A stretch of DNA of 64,000 bases from Dactylosporangium vinaceum (GCF_019904175.1 NZ_CP061913.1:186001-250000); one strand, 5' to 3'. Shown: positions 53,142 to 63,022, numbered from the stretch's first letter. Translations and numbers: made by a program. Notes: generated from the sequence alone by a model not told the origin.

Positions 53142-53660
53142 ATGCGCGCCGTTCGCCTCCTCGCCGCCACGCTCCTTGCCCTCGGTGTGGCGGCGTGCGG
53201 CCCGGACGGCGTGGAGCCCAAGACGTGGGCCAAGCAGGTCTGCACCGCGCTGACGCCGTGGCGGGCCGAGATCGCCGACCTCACCAGCCGGGCCCAGCAG
53301 CAGCTGGGTGCGGCCACGACGCCGGCCCAGTCGAAGACCAACATCGTGGACCTGCTGGCCGGGGCCGAGGCGTCGAGCGAGAAGGCGCGGGCCGGGGTGA
53401 GCGGGGCCGGGGTGCCCGCGGTGGACGACGGCCCGAAGGTGGCCGAGCAGTTCACCGCGTCGCTGACCAAGGCCCGCGACGCCTACGGCAACGCCAAGCG
53501 GACAGTCTCCGGCCTGGCGACCGACAAGACCTTCTACGCCGAGGTCAAGAAGGCGTTCACGACGCTCAACACCGAGTATGGCCGCAGCGCCATCGACCCG
53601 GCCCACGTCGGCCCGGAGGACCTGCAGAAGGCGTTCGACGAGGTGCCCGAGTGCCGGTGA
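53142..53660 (+). CDS. Lipoprotein of unknown function
   Basis: A 172-residue product with a lipoprotein signal: MRAVRLLAATLLALGVAAC, with the lipid-modified Cys at residue 19. The mature part is mostly helical (AEIADLTSRAQQQL, ASSEKARAGVSGAG, LTKARDAYGNAKRTV), with Cys in KQVCTAL and near the end (PECR) that may form a disulfide. It would sit on the outer face of the membrane. ATG 53142 was chosen because it opens the signal peptide. The stop overlaps the next gene. Similar small helical lipoproteins occur next to topA in related genomes; function is not known. Confidence 0.75.
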   Translation: MRAVRLLAATLLALGVAACGPDGVEPKTWAKQVCTALTPWRAEIADLTSRAQQQLGAATTPAQSKTNIVDLLAGAEASSEKARAGVSGAGVPAVDDGPKVAEQFTASLTKARDAYGNAKRTVSGLATDKTFYAEVKKAFTTLNTEYGRSAIDPAHVGPEDLQKAFDEVPECR

Positions 53661-54559
53661 CCCCGACCGTCCGCGCCCGGCAGCTGTCGCTGTTCGGGGT
53701 CGAGGCGCGCCCGCCGGCGCCGCTCGACCTGGAGGGGCTGCTGGCCGCGGCCGGGCAGGTGGGGCGGATGGGCGGCACCGGGCGGGTCTCGATCGTCGTG
53801 GACGACGCCTGGCGCTGCCAGGTGCTGCGGGCCGAGCTGGAGGTGCGCGGGCTGACGGTGACGTGCGAGCCGACCGGGGAGGACGGCCGGTGGCAGCTGC
53901 GGACCTCGTACTCCGCGCTCCTCGCCCCCCTCGCGGCCGCCTGGCTCGACGACAGCGGAGGGAAGGTGTCACCGCGCACGCTGGCGCTCGACGGGCGCCG
54001 GCTGCGGCTGTGGGTGGCCGCCGCGGGCAGCTACGAGGGCCCGCGCTCCTATCTTCTGCGGCTCGCCCCGCGCCCGGTGACGCCGCCGGAGATCATGGAG
54101 ATCGACCAGATCGTCTTCGAGCCGCTGGAGCTGGACGAAGCGCCGGTAACCGTGCCGAACCCGCCGCGCACGCCGGAGCGCCCGAACGTCCGGCAGCGCA
54201 AGAGCGAGAGCAAAATCACAGCCTTCGATCCCGGGCCGGACGAGTACGCCGACGTCGAGGAGGTCTTCGACGCGGGCGAGTGGGTGGACGAGCTGCCCAC
54301 CGTCGAGCTGGACCCGGTCACGCCCGAGGTGGAGCCCCAGGTGGCGGAGGTCGAGCCGGTCGCCCTCGATCGCCAGGTGGCCGACAACTGGATCGCCGTC
54401 GGGGACGCACTCGTTGCCGTCGGGCTGCCGGCGGTGCTCGTCGGGGCCGACTCCGGCGACCCGGCGTACCGCATCGTGGGACCGCGGCGCATCAGCCGCC
54501 TCGCGGAGCTCGTCGGGGAGGCGCCGGCCCTGGCGCCCGCCGGCGTCTGGCCGGCATAG
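53651..54559 (+). CDS. Conserved hypothetical protein
   Basis: A 302-residue soluble protein. The start QLSLFGVEARPP is followed by a mixed alpha/beta N-terminal domain to about residue 130 (RVSIVVDDAWRCQVLRAELEVRG, SYSALLAPLAAAWL). An acidic, Pro-rich linker (EPLELDEAPV, DEYADVEEVFDAGEW) and a short C-terminal domain follow. No catalytic motif or membrane segment is seen. GTG 53651 has GAGGT 6 bases upstream and overlaps the lipoprotein end. The gene before topA in related genomes encodes a protein with this LSLFG start, as far as I recall. Function unknown. Confidence 0.78.
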   Translation: MPVTPTVRARQLSLFGVEARPPAPLDLEGLLAAAGQVGRMGGTGRVSIVVDDAWRCQVLRAELEVRGLTVTCEPTGEDGRWQLRTSYSALLAPLAAAWLDDSGGKVSPRTLALDGRRLRLWVAAAGSYEGPRSYLLRLAPRPVTPPEIMEIDQIVFEPLELDEAPVTVPNPPRTPERPNVRQRKSESKITAFDPGPDEYADVEEVFDAGEWVDELPTVELDPVTPEVEPQVAEVEPVALDRQVADNWIAVGDALVAVGLPAVLVGADSGDPAYRIVGPRRISRLAELVGEAPALAPAGVWPA

Positions 54560-54812
54560 GGCCAGGTCACCCGTAGTAGGGTGCCGAAGCCGCTCTGTAG
54601 ATGTGATTTGGGGCCGCCGGGGCCGACAAAACCGTACAAACACGGCACCAAGCGCGACACGTTGGCAAGATCGGGCTGGTAGCGGTTGTGTATAGGTGTA
54701 CCGTGGCGCCGATCGGCGTGTCGTGAGCCGACCGCCGGGATGCCCCATTGCGCAACTCGGCGCGAAGGTGAGCGTTACGTTTGACGTCTGTCCGTCCGCA
54801 CCGGGGAGAACT

Positions 54813-57596
54813 GTGGCGAACTCCGCCAACACAAAGCGGCTGGTGATCGTGGAGTCGCCGGCCAAGGCCAAGACGATTTCGGGCTACCTGGGCCCGAACT
54901 ACCTCGTCGAGGCCAGTTTCGGCCATGTCCGCGACCTGCCCGTGGGCAAGAAGGACATGCCCGAGGCGCTCAAGAGCAAGCCCTGGGCGTATCTCGGCGT
55001 CGACATCGAGAATGACTTCACCCCGGTCTATATCATCTCGGCCGACCGCCGTAAGCAGATCTCCCGGCTGAAGGACCTGCTGAAGCAGGCCAGCGAGGTC
55101 TTCCTGGCCACAGATGAGGACCGCGAGGGCGAGGCCATCGCCTGGCACCTGCTGGAGACGCTGAAGCCCAAGGTGCCGGTCAAGCGGATGGTCTTCCACG
55201 AGATCACCCGGCCCGCCATCCAGGCCGCCGTCGCCAACCCGCGCGAGATCAACCGCTCGCTCGTCGACGCCCAGGAGGCCCGCCGCATCCTGGACCGCCT
55301 CTACGGCTACGACGTGTCCACCGTGCTGTGGAAGAAGGTCCAGCGGGGCCTCTCGGCCGGGCGCGTGCAGTCGGTCGCGACCCGGATCGTGGTCGAGCGG
55401 GAGCGGCAGCGGATGAAGTTCCGCTCGGCCGACTACTGGGACATCATCGCCCGGCTGCTGCCGGAGAACGACACGCGCACGTTCAACGCGACGCTCATCG
55501 CGCTCGACGGCGACCGCGTGGCCACCGGCCGCGACTTCGACCCGGAGACCGGCAAGGTCAAGCCCGGTGCCGGCGTCATCCACCTCGACGAGAACGGTGC
55601 CCGAGGGCTGGCCGCCCGCCTGGAGGGGCAGCGCTTCACGGTCACCCGGGTCGAGGAGAAGCCGTACCGCCGCAAGCCCTATCCGCCGTTCATCACCTCG
55701 ACGCTGCAGCAGGAGGCGGCCCGCAAGCTGCGGGTGTCCTCGGCACAGACCATGCGCATCGCGCAGCGGCTGTACGAGAACGGCTACATCACCTACATGC
55801 GTACCGACTCGGTGAACCTGTCCGAGGCGGCGATCGCGGCGGCACGCCAGCAGATCTCCGATCTTTATGGGCCGGCGGCGGTACCGTCGCAGCCCCGCCG
55901 GTACACCGGAAAGGTCAAGAACGCTCAGGAAGCGCACGAGGCCATCCGTCCCGCGGGCGACAGTTTCCGCACGCCGGGCGACGTCGCCAAGGAGCTCAGC
56001 GCCGACGAGCTGCGCCTCTACGAGCTGATCTGGCAGCGCACGATCGCCTCGCAGATGAACGACGCGGTCGGCAACTCGACATCGGTGCGGATCAACGCGG
56101 TCACCCCGGCCCAGGAGTCGGTCGACTTCGGCGCGACCGGCAAGACGATCACCGACCCCGGCTTCCTGCGGGCCTACGTCGAGTCCTCCGACGACGAGAA
56201 CGCCGAGGCCGACGACGCCGAGCGCCGCCTGCCGGTGCTCGTCAAGGGCCAGCCGCTCACCGAGAAGGGGCTCACCGCGACCGGGCACACCACCCAGCCG
56301 CCGTCCCGCTACACCGAGGCTTCACTGGTCAAGGCCATGGAGGAGCTCGGCATCGGCCGCCCGTCGACCTACGCGTCGATCATGGAGACGATTAACAACC
56401 GCGGCTACGTCTTCAAGCGCGGCCAGGCCCTGATCCCCTCGTTCCTCGCGTTCGCCGTGATCGGCCTGCTCGAGCAGCACTTCCCGCGGCTCGTCGACTA
56501 CGACTTCACGGCCTCGATGGAGAATGTGCTCGACGAGATCGCCAACGGCGACGAGACGGCCGTCAACTTCCTGAACCCGTTCTACTTCGGCAGCGACACC
56601 GGCGACGAGGGCTCGGTGGCCCGCCAGGGCGGCCTGCAGCGGATGGTGACCGAGCGGCTCGGCGAGATCGACGCGCGCGGCATCAACTCGATCCCGCTGT
56701 TCCGCGACGAGGCCGGCCGCGACATCGTGGTGCGGGTCGGCCGCTACGGGCCCTACCTGCAGCGCACGCTCCCGAACCCGCCCGAGGGCGAGGAGGGCGA
56801 CCGCGCGCCGGTGCCCGACGGCATCGCGCCGGACGAGCTCACCCCGGAGAAGGTCGCCGAGCTGTTCGTCGGCGGCCAGGGCAACGAGCGCAAGCTGGGC
56901 GAGCACCCCGAGACCGGCGACCTGATCGTGGTCAAGGCCGGCCGCTACGGGCCCTACGTCATCAGCGGCGAGAAGACCTCGTCGCTGCTGTCGACGCAGA
57001 GCCCGGAGGAGCTGACCCTGGAGCAGGCGCTGCAGCTGCTCAAGCTGCCCCGGGTCGTCGGCAAGGACCCCGAGGGCAACGAGATCCTGGCCTCGCCGGG
57101 GCGCTACGGGCCGTACATCAAGCGCGGCACCGACACCCGGTCGCTGGAGAACGAGGACCAGCTCTTCACGCTCACGCTGGAGGAGGCCCTGGCGCTGCTG
57201 GCCGCGCCCAAGGCTCGCGGGCGGGCGGCGGCCAAGCCGCCGCTGCGCGAGATGGGCGCCGACCCGGCCACCCAGAAGCCGCTTGTCATCAAGGACGGGC
57301 GATTCGGCCCGTACGTGACCGACGGCGAGTTCAACGCCTCCCTGCGCCGCACGCAGACGGTCGACGAGCTCAGCCTGGAGGAGGCGAGCGAGATGCTCGC
57401 CGAGAAGCGCGCGAAGGGCCCGGCCCCGAAGAAGGCGCGCCCGGCGGCGAAGAAGGCCGCGCCCGAGAAGAAGGCCACGGCCGCGAAGAAGACCACGACG
57501 GCGGCCAAGAAGACGACCGCCGCGAAGAAAGCCACGCCGGCGAAGAAGGCGGCTCCGAAGAAGGCCACCTCCTCGCGGAAGAAGACCGAGGACTAG
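54813..57596 (+). CDS. topA: DNA topoisomerase I
   Basis: This type IA topoisomerase relaxes negative supercoils. The 927-residue product has the TOPRIM domain from the start (RLVIVESPAKAKTI, ATDEDREGEAIAWHL), and Tyr328 in YMRTDSVNLS is the DNA-cleaving residue. The C-terminus has four GRYGPY-type repeats (about 645-835) in place of zinc fingers. It ends in a Lys/Ala-rich tail (KKAxAAKK pattern, about 865-925) that in actinobacteria improves processivity. GTG 54813 with GGGGAG 4 bases upstream is the best start. An ATG 39 codons earlier is in frame but lies outside the family alignment. Confidence 0.96.
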   Translation: MANSANTKRLVIVESPAKAKTISGYLGPNYLVEASFGHVRDLPVGKKDMPEALKSKPWAYLGVDIENDFTPVYIISADRRKQISRLKDLLKQASEVFLATDEDREGEAIAWHLLETLKPKVPVKRMVFHEITRPAIQAAVANPREINRSLVDAQEARRILDRLYGYDVSTVLWKKVQRGLSAGRVQSVATRIVVERERQRMKFRSADYWDIIARLLPENDTRTFNATLIALDGDRVATGRDFDPETGKVKPGAGVIHLDENGARGLAARLEGQRFTVTRVEEKPYRRKPYPPFITSTLQQEAARKLRVSSAQTMRIAQRLYENGYITYMRTDSVNLSEAAIAAARQQISDLYGPAAVPSQPRRYTGKVKNAQEAHEAIRPAGDSFRTPGDVAKELSADELRLYELIWQRTIASQMNDAVGNSTSVRINAVTPAQESVDFGATGKTITDPGFLRAYVESSDDENAEADDAERRLPVLVKGQPLTEKGLTATGHTTQPPSRYTEASLVKAMEELGIGRPSTYASIMETINNRGYVFKRGQALIPSFLAFAVIGLLEQHFPRLVDYDFTASMENVLDEIANGDETAVNFLNPFYFGSDTGDEGSVARQGGLQRMVTERLGEIDARGINSIPLFRDEAGRDIVVRVGRYGPYLQRTLPNPPEGEEGDRAPVPDGIAPDELTPEKVAELFVGGQGNERKLGEHPETGDLIVVKAGRYGPYVISGEKTSSLLSTQSPEELTLEQALQLLKLPRVVGKDPEGNEILASPGRYGPYIKRGTDTRSLENEDQLFTLTLEEALALLAAPKARGRAAAKPPLREMGADPATQKPLVIKDGRFGPYVTDGEFNASLRRTQTVDELSLEEASEMLAEKRAKGPAPKKARPAAKKAAPEKKATAAKKTTTAAKKTTAAKKATPAKKAAPKKATSSRKKTED

Positions 57597-58882
57597 CCGA
57601 GGACCCGGTCCGTGTAGACGTTCGCGAATACACGGTTCGGGTCCAGCTTGTCGCGCATCGCGGTGAAGTCGGCGAAGCGCGGGTAGGCCTGCGCGTAGGA
57701 CTCGGCGGTGCGGAAGTTCATCTTGCCCCAGTGCGGGCGCCCGCCGAGCGGAGTGGTGAGCTCCTCGAAGCGGCGGAAGTACTCCTCGTAGGGCGCGCCC
57801 TTGTACTGGTGAATGGCGATGTATGCGTTGTCGCGCCCGTAGCCGTGCGACAGCCAGATGTCGTCGGCCGCCGTGAACCGCACCTCGACCGGAAACTGGA
57901 TCTTGTACGGCAGCCCGTCCACGATCCGCCGCAGCCCGTCGAACGCCTCCCGCAGCGCGGCTCGAGGCAGCCCGTACTCCATCTCGACGAACCGGACCCG
58001 GCGGGGCGTGCAGAAGACCTCGTGCGACGCCGCCGTGTAGGTGCGGGCCGAGAGCGCGCCGGCGGAGATGCGGCTGATCGGCGGCACGGACGCGGGCAGC
58101 ACGCGACCGAGGCGGCAGGCGGCCCCGAAGACCGAGTTGGAGAGGAAGTCGTCGTCGAGCCAGCGTCGCCAGCCCGGCAGCGGCCGGTCGGCATCGGCGA
58201 CGACGTTGTTGCGCTTGAGCTGGACGCGGTCGGTGTAGGGGAACCAGTAGAACTCGAAATGGTCGTTCGAGGCGATGTGCTCGTCGAGGCCCGACCAGAC
58301 GTCGTCGAGCGTGCCCGGGCGCTCGTCGGCGCGCAGCGTGAACGCCGGCGCGCAGCGCAGCGTCACGGTGCTGAGCACGCCGAGGGCGCCGATGTTGACC
58401 CGGGCCGCGGCGAAGAGGTCCGGGTTATGCGTCGCCGAGCAGGCGAGCTCCTGGCCGTCGGCGGTGACAAGGGTCAGCGCCTCGATGAACGTCGACAGGC
58501 AGCCGTACTTCGCCCCGGTGCCGTGCGTGCCCGTCGACAGCGCGCCGGAGATGGTCTGCGCGTCGATGTCGCCCAGGTTGGGCATGGCGAGCCCGGCCGC
58601 CGCGAGGGTGGTGTTGAGGGCGGAAAGCTTCATGCCGGCCTGGACGGTGACGAGATTCCCGTCCACCCGCACGAGGGACGCCATCCGGTCGAGTTCGACC
58701 CGGACGCCGTCCGTCACGGCCGCGGCGGTGAAGCTGTGACCGCTGCCGACGGCCTTCACCCGCAGCCCTTCCGAAGCCGCCGCGCGGACGAGTTCGCCCA
58801 GCTCAGCGGCGTTGGCCGGGCGAGCGACGCGGGTGGGGTTGGCGGTCTGGTTGCCGGCCCAGTTGGCCCACGGAGAAGTCAC
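57593..58882 (-). CDS. FAD-dependent D-arabinono-1,4-lactone oxidase-type protein
   Basis: The 429-residue member of the aldonolactone oxidase family has an N-terminal FAD-binding domain. The motifs are VGSGHSFTAAAVTDG (about 47-60), GALSTGTHGTGAKYG (about 115) and PNLGDIDAQTISG. The C-terminal substrate domain has RPHWGKMNFRT, where HWGK is the family signature. It oxidises sugar lactones or alditols with O2 or a dehydrogenase acceptor. GTG 58882 is chosen over ATG 58918 because a -35/-10 pair (TTGACG, TACTCA) places the transcription start on the GTG (leaderless). It is divergent from a TetR gene, which may control it. Confidence 0.87.
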   Translation of the reverse strand: MTSPWANWAGNQTANPTRVARPANAAELGELVRAAASEGLRVKAVGSGHSFTAAAVTDGVRVELDRMASLVRVDGNLVTVQAGMKLSALNTTLAAAGLAMPNLGDIDAQTISGALSTGTHGTGAKYGCLSTFIEALTLVTADGQELACSATHNPDLFAAARVNIGALGVLSTVTLRCAPAFTLRADERPGTLDDVWSGLDEHIASNDHFEFYWFPYTDRVQLKRNNVVADADRPLPGWRRWLDDDFLSNSVFGAACRLGRVLPASVPPISRISAGALSARTYTAASHEVFCTPRRVRFVEMEYGLPRAALREAFDGLRRIVDGLPYKIQFPVEVRFTAADDIWLSHGYGRDNAYIAIHQYKGAPYEEYFRRFEELTTPLGGRPHWGKMNFRTAESYAQAYPRFADFTAMRDKLDPNRVFANVYTDRVLG

Positions 58883-58888
58883 GAAATC

Positions 58889-58918
58889 TGAGTACCCTTC
58901 ATGTATGCCCCCCGTCAA
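58889..58918 (-). promoter_or_regulatory. Promoter of the lactone oxidase gene, leaderless
   Basis: On the minus strand, TTGACG (58918-58913), an 18-base spacer, then TACTCA (58894-58889) and six bases before GTG 58882. No Shine-Dalgarno is needed. Confidence 0.5.
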
Positions 58919-58990
58919 TCACAAGGGTGAAATGCCCTATCCGTCGATCGTGCCCGGTCGTTGACGTGAGTAGGTTTCAAAGGCGGGCAA

Positions 58991-59006
58991 CTGGCCTATC
59001 GGCCAG
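58991..59006. promoter_or_regulatory. Palindrome upstream of the TetR gene
   Basis: CTGGCC-TATC-GGCCAG is a 6-base inverted repeat between the divergent genes, 29 bases before the TetR start. It is a candidate operator. Confidence 0.35.
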
Positions 59007-59034
59007 GCCCGACGAGGTAGAGGGGGAAGACCGG

Positions 59035-59760
59035 GTGGCGACGCAGACAGTGAACCCTTTTCAACGTGGCGAGGGCGAGACCACCCGGCATCGGCTGGCG
59101 GAGCGGACCGATCCGGCGCGAGGCCAGGTTGAAAAGGGCTCGTCGGCCGGTGCCGGGACGAAGCCGCTGCGCCGAGTGCCGGTGCAGGGGCGCAGCGTGG
59201 CGCGGGTCGGGCGGATGCTCGACGCCTGCGCCGAGCTCGTCGACGAGGTGGGCTACGACGGCCTCACCACGACGCTGCTGGCCGAGCGGGCGGGCGTGGC
59301 AATCGGCTCCGTCTACCAGTTCTTCCCGGACAAGCGGGCCATCGTGCAGGCCCTGACCCTGCGCAGCCTGGAGGGCTACCTGGAGCGCCTCGGTGCCCGG
59401 CTGGCCGACGAGGGCATCGCGCACTGGTGGGACGCGGTGGACGCGGCCATCGACGAGTACATCGACATGCACCGCACGGTGCCGGGCTTCCGCACGCTGC
59501 ACTTCGGCGACGTCGTGGACATTCACCTGCTCGACGACGAGCGGGACAACAACGACGTGATCGTCTCGCAGCTGTCCGGCCTGCTCATCGAGCGCTTCGG
59601 CATCCTCGACGCGCAGCGGCTGCAGTTCGTGCTGGCGATCGCCGTCGAGGCGGCGGACGCCCTGATCAAGCTGGCCTTCCGCAAGTCCACCGACGGCGAC
59701 CCCGTCGTGCTGGGCGAGGCCAAGGCGCTCATCAAGGAATACCTGCACCACAGGCTCTGA
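59035..59760 (+). CDS. TetR-family transcriptional regulator
   Basis: The 241-residue product has the TetR helix-turn-helix after an unusually long N-terminal stretch of about 55 residues. ARVGRMLDACAELVDEVGYDGLT leads into LLAERAGVAIGSVYQFFPDKRAI (about 85-110), the recognition helix. The ligand domain covers 115-235. GTG 59035 is preceded by AGAGGGGGAAGA. It probably represses itself and perhaps the divergent lactone oxidase gene. The effector is unknown. Confidence 0.88.
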   Translation: MATQTVNPFQRGEGETTRHRLAERTDPARGQVEKGSSAGAGTKPLRRVPVQGRSVARVGRMLDACAELVDEVGYDGLTTTLLAERAGVAIGSVYQFFPDKRAIVQALTLRSLEGYLERLGARLADEGIAHWWDAVDAAIDEYIDMHRTVPGFRTLHFGDVVDIHLLDDERDNNDVIVSQLSGLLIERFGILDAQRLQFVLAIAVEAADALIKLAFRKSTDGDPVVLGEAKALIKEYLHHRL

Positions 59761-59876
59761 TGCTGCCCCGGTGGGCGAGGCGGGCTGTTGAGAATCCCAC
59801 AACAACTGTCCGCTTTGCCCACTGCGACGCATACTCGTGATCGACCGGTACCCCACTTTCGAGGACTGGATCGAGC

Positions 59877-60755
59877 ATGAAAGTCGGCATCATCGGTGCC
59901 GGGCGAGTTGGTGCCGTGCTGGGCGCCGCTCTGGCCCGGTCGGGTCACACGCTCGTGGCCGCCGTCGCGGTCTCGGCCGCCTCCAAGGCGCGCGCCGCCG
60001 CTCTGCTCCCCGAGGCCCGCGTGCTGCCGGCCGATCACGTGGCCGCCGCCGCCGACCTGCTCATCCTGGCCGTGCCCGACGACGCGCTGGGCGGTCTGGT
60101 GGCCGGTCTGGCCGATCTCGGGGCGATACGTCCGGGCCAGATCGTCGCCCACACCTCGGGCGCGCACGGGCTGGCCGTCCTGGCGCCCGTCGCCGCGGCC
60201 GGCGCGTTCCCGCTCGCGCTGCACCCGGCGATGACCTTCACCGGCACCGCGGCCGACCTCGACCGGCTCGCGGCCGGCATCTCCTTCGGCGTCACCGCCC
60301 CCGACGAGCTGCGCCCCTTCGCCGCGAGGCTGGTCAGCGACCTCGGCGGGGTCGTGGAATGGGTCGAGGAGCAGAAGCGGCCGCTGTACCACGCCGCGCT
60401 CGCCCACGGCGCGAACCACCTCGCCACCCTGGTCGCCGAGGCGATGGACCGGCTGCGCGACGCCGGCGTGCACCAGCCCGAGCGCGTGCTCGCCCCGCTG
60501 CTGGGTGCGGCCCTGGACAACACGCTGCGGATGGGCGACGCCGCGATCACCGGGCCGGTCTCGCGCGGGGACGCCGGGACGGTCCGCAAACACCTGCAGG
60601 CGCTCGACGCCGTCGCGCCGGGCTCGGTACCCCCCTATCTCGCCCTGGCCCGCCGGACCGCCGACCGCGTGATCGCCGCGGGTCGCCTGCGCCCGCAGGA
60701 CGCCGCCCCTCTGCTCGACGTGCTGAGCGCCTCCGAGAAAGAGCCAGTCACATGA
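59877..60755 (+). CDS. DUF2520 Rossmann reductase, pantothenate operon
   Basis: The 292-residue NAD(P)-binding protein has [13 protein letters not shown] at the start and a C-terminal helical domain ([19 protein letters not shown] near 180), the Rossmann plus DUF2520 layout related to ketopantoate reductases and pyrroline reductases. It directly precedes panC with a 4-base overlap and then panD. In this position in actinobacteria it is a candidate for ketopantoate reduction to pantoate, but this is inference. ATG 59877 opens at the Rossmann motif. Confidence 0.82.
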   Translation: MKVGIIGAGRVGAVLGAALARSGHTLVAAVAVSAASKARAAALLPEARVLPADHVAAAADLLILAVPDDALGGLVAGLADLGAIRPGQIVAHTSGAHGLAVLAPVAAAGAFPLALHPAMTFTGTAADLDRLAAGISFGVTAPDELRPFAARLVSDLGGVVEWVEEQKRPLYHAALAHGANHLATLVAEAMDRLRDAGVHQPERVLAPLLGAALDNTLRMGDAAITGPVSRGDAGTVRKHLQALDAVAPGSVPPYLALARRTADRVIAAGRLRPQDAAPLLDVLSASEKEPVT

Positions 60756-61555
60756 GAGTCGTTTCGGACCGCGCGGACCTGCGCTCGGCATCGCTGCCCG
60801 GCGACGTGGCGGTGGTCATGACCATGGGCGCCCTGCACGAGGGGCACGCCGCGCTCCTGCGCCGGGCCCGCGCCGAGGCCAAGTCGGTGCTGATGACGCT
60901 CTTCGTCAACCCGCTGCAGTTCGGGCCCAACGAGGACTTCGACCGATACCCGCGGACCATGGAGGCCGACCTCGAGCTGGCCCGGGCCGAGGGCGTGGAC
61001 CTGGTCTTCGCGCCGACCCGCGAGGTGATGTACCCGCAGGGCGAGCCCTCGGTGCGGGTCGAGCCCGGGCCGCTGGGCACGGTGCTGGAAGGCGCCAGCC
61101 GGCCCGGCTTCTTCCACGGGGTGCTCACCGTGGTCAACAAGCTCCTCCAGCTCACCCGGCCCGACTACGCGTACTTCGGCGAGAAGGACTACCAGCAGCT
61201 CACGCTCATCCGGGCGATGGTGCGCGACTTCGACCTGCCGATCGACGTGCGCGGGGTGCCGACCGTGCGCGAGGCGGACGGGCTGGCGCTGTCGAGCCGC
61301 AACCGGTACCTCTCCCCGCCGGAGCGGCAGTCGGCCCTGGTCCTCAGCCGGGCACTGCGGGCCACCGCGGCCACCGGCTCGATCGAGGCCGGCCTGGCCG
61401 AGTTCGCCGCGGTGCCCGAGGTGAAGCTCGACTATCTCGTCCTGACCGACCCGATGCTCGGCCCGGCGCCCGACCACGGCCCGGCCCGCGCACTGACCGC
61501 CGCCCGCGTGGGCAGCACTCGCCTGATCGACAACGTTGGAGTGGAACTGCCGTGA
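60752..61555 (+). CDS. panC: Pantoate-beta-alanine ligase
   Basis: PanC joins pantoate and beta-alanine with ATP to make pantothenate. The 267-residue product has the nucleotidyl-transferase motifs [14 protein letters not shown] (HEGH), [28 protein letters not shown] and the [17 protein letters not shown]-like loop. The ATG overlaps the stop of the DUF2520 gene, and its own stop overlaps the panD start. It is slightly shorter than E. coli PanC. Confidence 0.96.
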   Translation: MRVVSDRADLRSASLPGDVAVVMTMGALHEGHAALLRRARAEAKSVLMTLFVNPLQFGPNEDFDRYPRTMEADLELARAEGVDLVFAPTREVMYPQGEPSVRVEPGPLGTVLEGASRPGFFHGVLTVVNKLLQLTRPDYAYFGEKDYQQLTLIRAMVRDFDLPIDVRGVPTVREADGLALSSRNRYLSPPERQSALVLSRALRATAATGSIEAGLAEFAAVPEVKLDYLVLTDPMLGPAPDHGPARALTAARVGSTRLIDNVGVELP

Positions 61556-62019
61556 TCCGCACCATGCTCAAATCGAAGATCCACCGGGCCACTGTCACCC
61601 AGGCCGACCTGCACTATGTCGGATCCGTGACAATCGACGAGGACCTGATGGAGGCCGCGGATCTGCTGTCCGGCGAGCAGGTGGCGATCGTGGACGTCAC
61701 GAACGGGGCGCGGCTGGAGACGTACGTCATCGCCGGCCCGCGCGGCACCGGCGTGATCGGCATCAACGGCGCCGCCGCCCATCTCGTGCACCCCGGCGAT
61801 CTGGTCATTGTGATTTCGTACGCTCAGATGGACGACGCTGCCGTGCGACCCAGGCTGTGGAGGCGTCATCGGCCGGCGCCGGCTTCCGCCCGCACCTACC
61901 AACCGCGCATCGTGCACGTCGATGCCGACAACCGGGTGCTCGAGGTCGGCGGCGACCCCGCGGACGCCGTGCCCGGAATGGTGGGTTCTCCCGTCCGCGG
62001 CGACCTCGTCCGCTCTTAA
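61552..62019 (+). CDS. panD: Aspartate 1-decarboxylase with an internal insertion
   Basis: PanD makes beta-alanine from aspartate. It cleaves itself at Gly24-Ser25 (HYVGSVTI) to form the pyruvoyl cofactor. The 155-residue product is full length plus an extra basic stretch at about residues 98-112 ([15 protein letters not shown]). It sits between YAQMDDA and [11 protein letters not shown], which are nearly contiguous in M. tuberculosis PanD as remembered. The GTG start overlaps panC. All catalytic elements lie before the insertion, so activity is likely kept. Confidence 0.94.
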   Translation: MIRTMLKSKIHRATVTQADLHYVGSVTIDEDLMEAADLLSGEQVAIVDVTNGARLETYVIAGPRGTGVIGINGAAAHLVHPGDLVIVISYAQMDDAAVRPRLWRRHRPAPASARTYQPRIVHVDADNRVLEVGGDPADAVPGMVGSPVRGDLVRS

Positions 62020-62116
62020 CCGGGCTTAGCAGCGTTTATCGGCTTGTTGCCAACCACGTCTATGGTTGGGCAGACTGCCGTGGCATCGAGCCGGGCCCGG
62101 GGGAGGACAGACGACG

Positions 62117-63022
62117 ATGGGGCGCAAGCTGATCGCGGCGCTGGTGCCGGTAATGGCCCTGGCCGTCCTGGCGGGCTGCGGTACGCCCGCCGGCACCGAC
62201 AAGGACATCACCGACGACTGGGCGATGCTCGCGGCGCCGAAGATCCCGCCGCCCCCGGTCGGGGGGTGCTACTCGACGACCGTCGACTACTTCGCCACCG
62301 ACTCCACCACGCTGTACTCCTTCAAGGCGGTCGACTCCTGCTCGACCTCCCACGCCAGCGAGACGTTCTACGTGGGCGACCTCACGGGCGCGGCGGCGAG
62401 CGGCAGCACCCCGCCGAAGGGTGCCGCCCTCAAGGACGGCTGGGCCAAGTGCAACAGCGAGGCCGAGAAGTTCCTCGGCGGCGACTACCACGACGGCCGC
62501 CTCGAGCTGCTCGTCATCGTCCCGTCCTCGACCCAGTGGGGCGCCGGCGCCCGCTACCTGCGCTGCGACCTGGCCGAGGTGGTGAGCGACGGCGACAAGC
62601 CGGTCAGCCGCTCGGGCAGCCTGAAGGGCACGCTGAGCGGCGACAAGTCGCTGGCCCTGGGCTGCGCCATGGAGGTCTACGACACCGACGGCAAGACCTG
62701 GCTTGACTACACGCCGACGAGCTGCACGGCGACGCACAACATGGAGTACGTCGGCACCTACAGCTCGACCGACCGCCCGTTCCCGACCAACTCGGACGAG
62801 CGCAAGACCGCGATGCGCCCCGGCTGTGAGGCGCTCGGCGCGAAGTACCTCGGCATGACCGCCTCCCAGCTGACCCAGCACCAGCAGGTCGGCATCGGCT
62901 TCTGGATGGTCGACGAGGAGAACTGGAACCGCGGCAACCGCACGGCCCGCTGCTACGCGATGCTCTTCGACAAGAAGACGGTCACGAAGTCCATCAAGAA
63001 CATCGGCTCCGGCGCCATCTGA
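62117..63022 (+). CDS. Lipoprotein with septum-formation-type domains
   Basis: The 301-residue lipoprotein has signal MGRKLIAALVPVMALAVLAGC, with the lipid-modified Cys at 21. Two tandem extracellular domains each have Cys and a Cys-x-x-(P/S)-H motif: VDSCSTSHASETFYVGDL and TSCTATHNMEYVGTY. This pattern matches the Septum_form domain family, named from sequence, with no proven role. ATG 62117 has GGGGGAGG upstream. The following gene encodes a paralog. Confidence 0.8.
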   Translation: MGRKLIAALVPVMALAVLAGCGTPAGTDKDITDDWAMLAAPKIPPPPVGGCYSTTVDYFATDSTTLYSFKAVDSCSTSHASETFYVGDLTGAAASGSTPPKGAALKDGWAKCNSEAEKFLGGDYHDGRLELLVIVPSSTQWGAGARYLRCDLAEVVSDGDKPVSRSGSLKGTLSGDKSLALGCAMEVYDTDGKTWLDYTPTSCTATHNMEYVGTYSSTDRPFPTNSDERKTAMRPGCEALGAKYLGMTASQLTQHQQVGIGFWMVDEENWNRGNRTARCYAMLFDKKTVTKSIKNIGSGAI

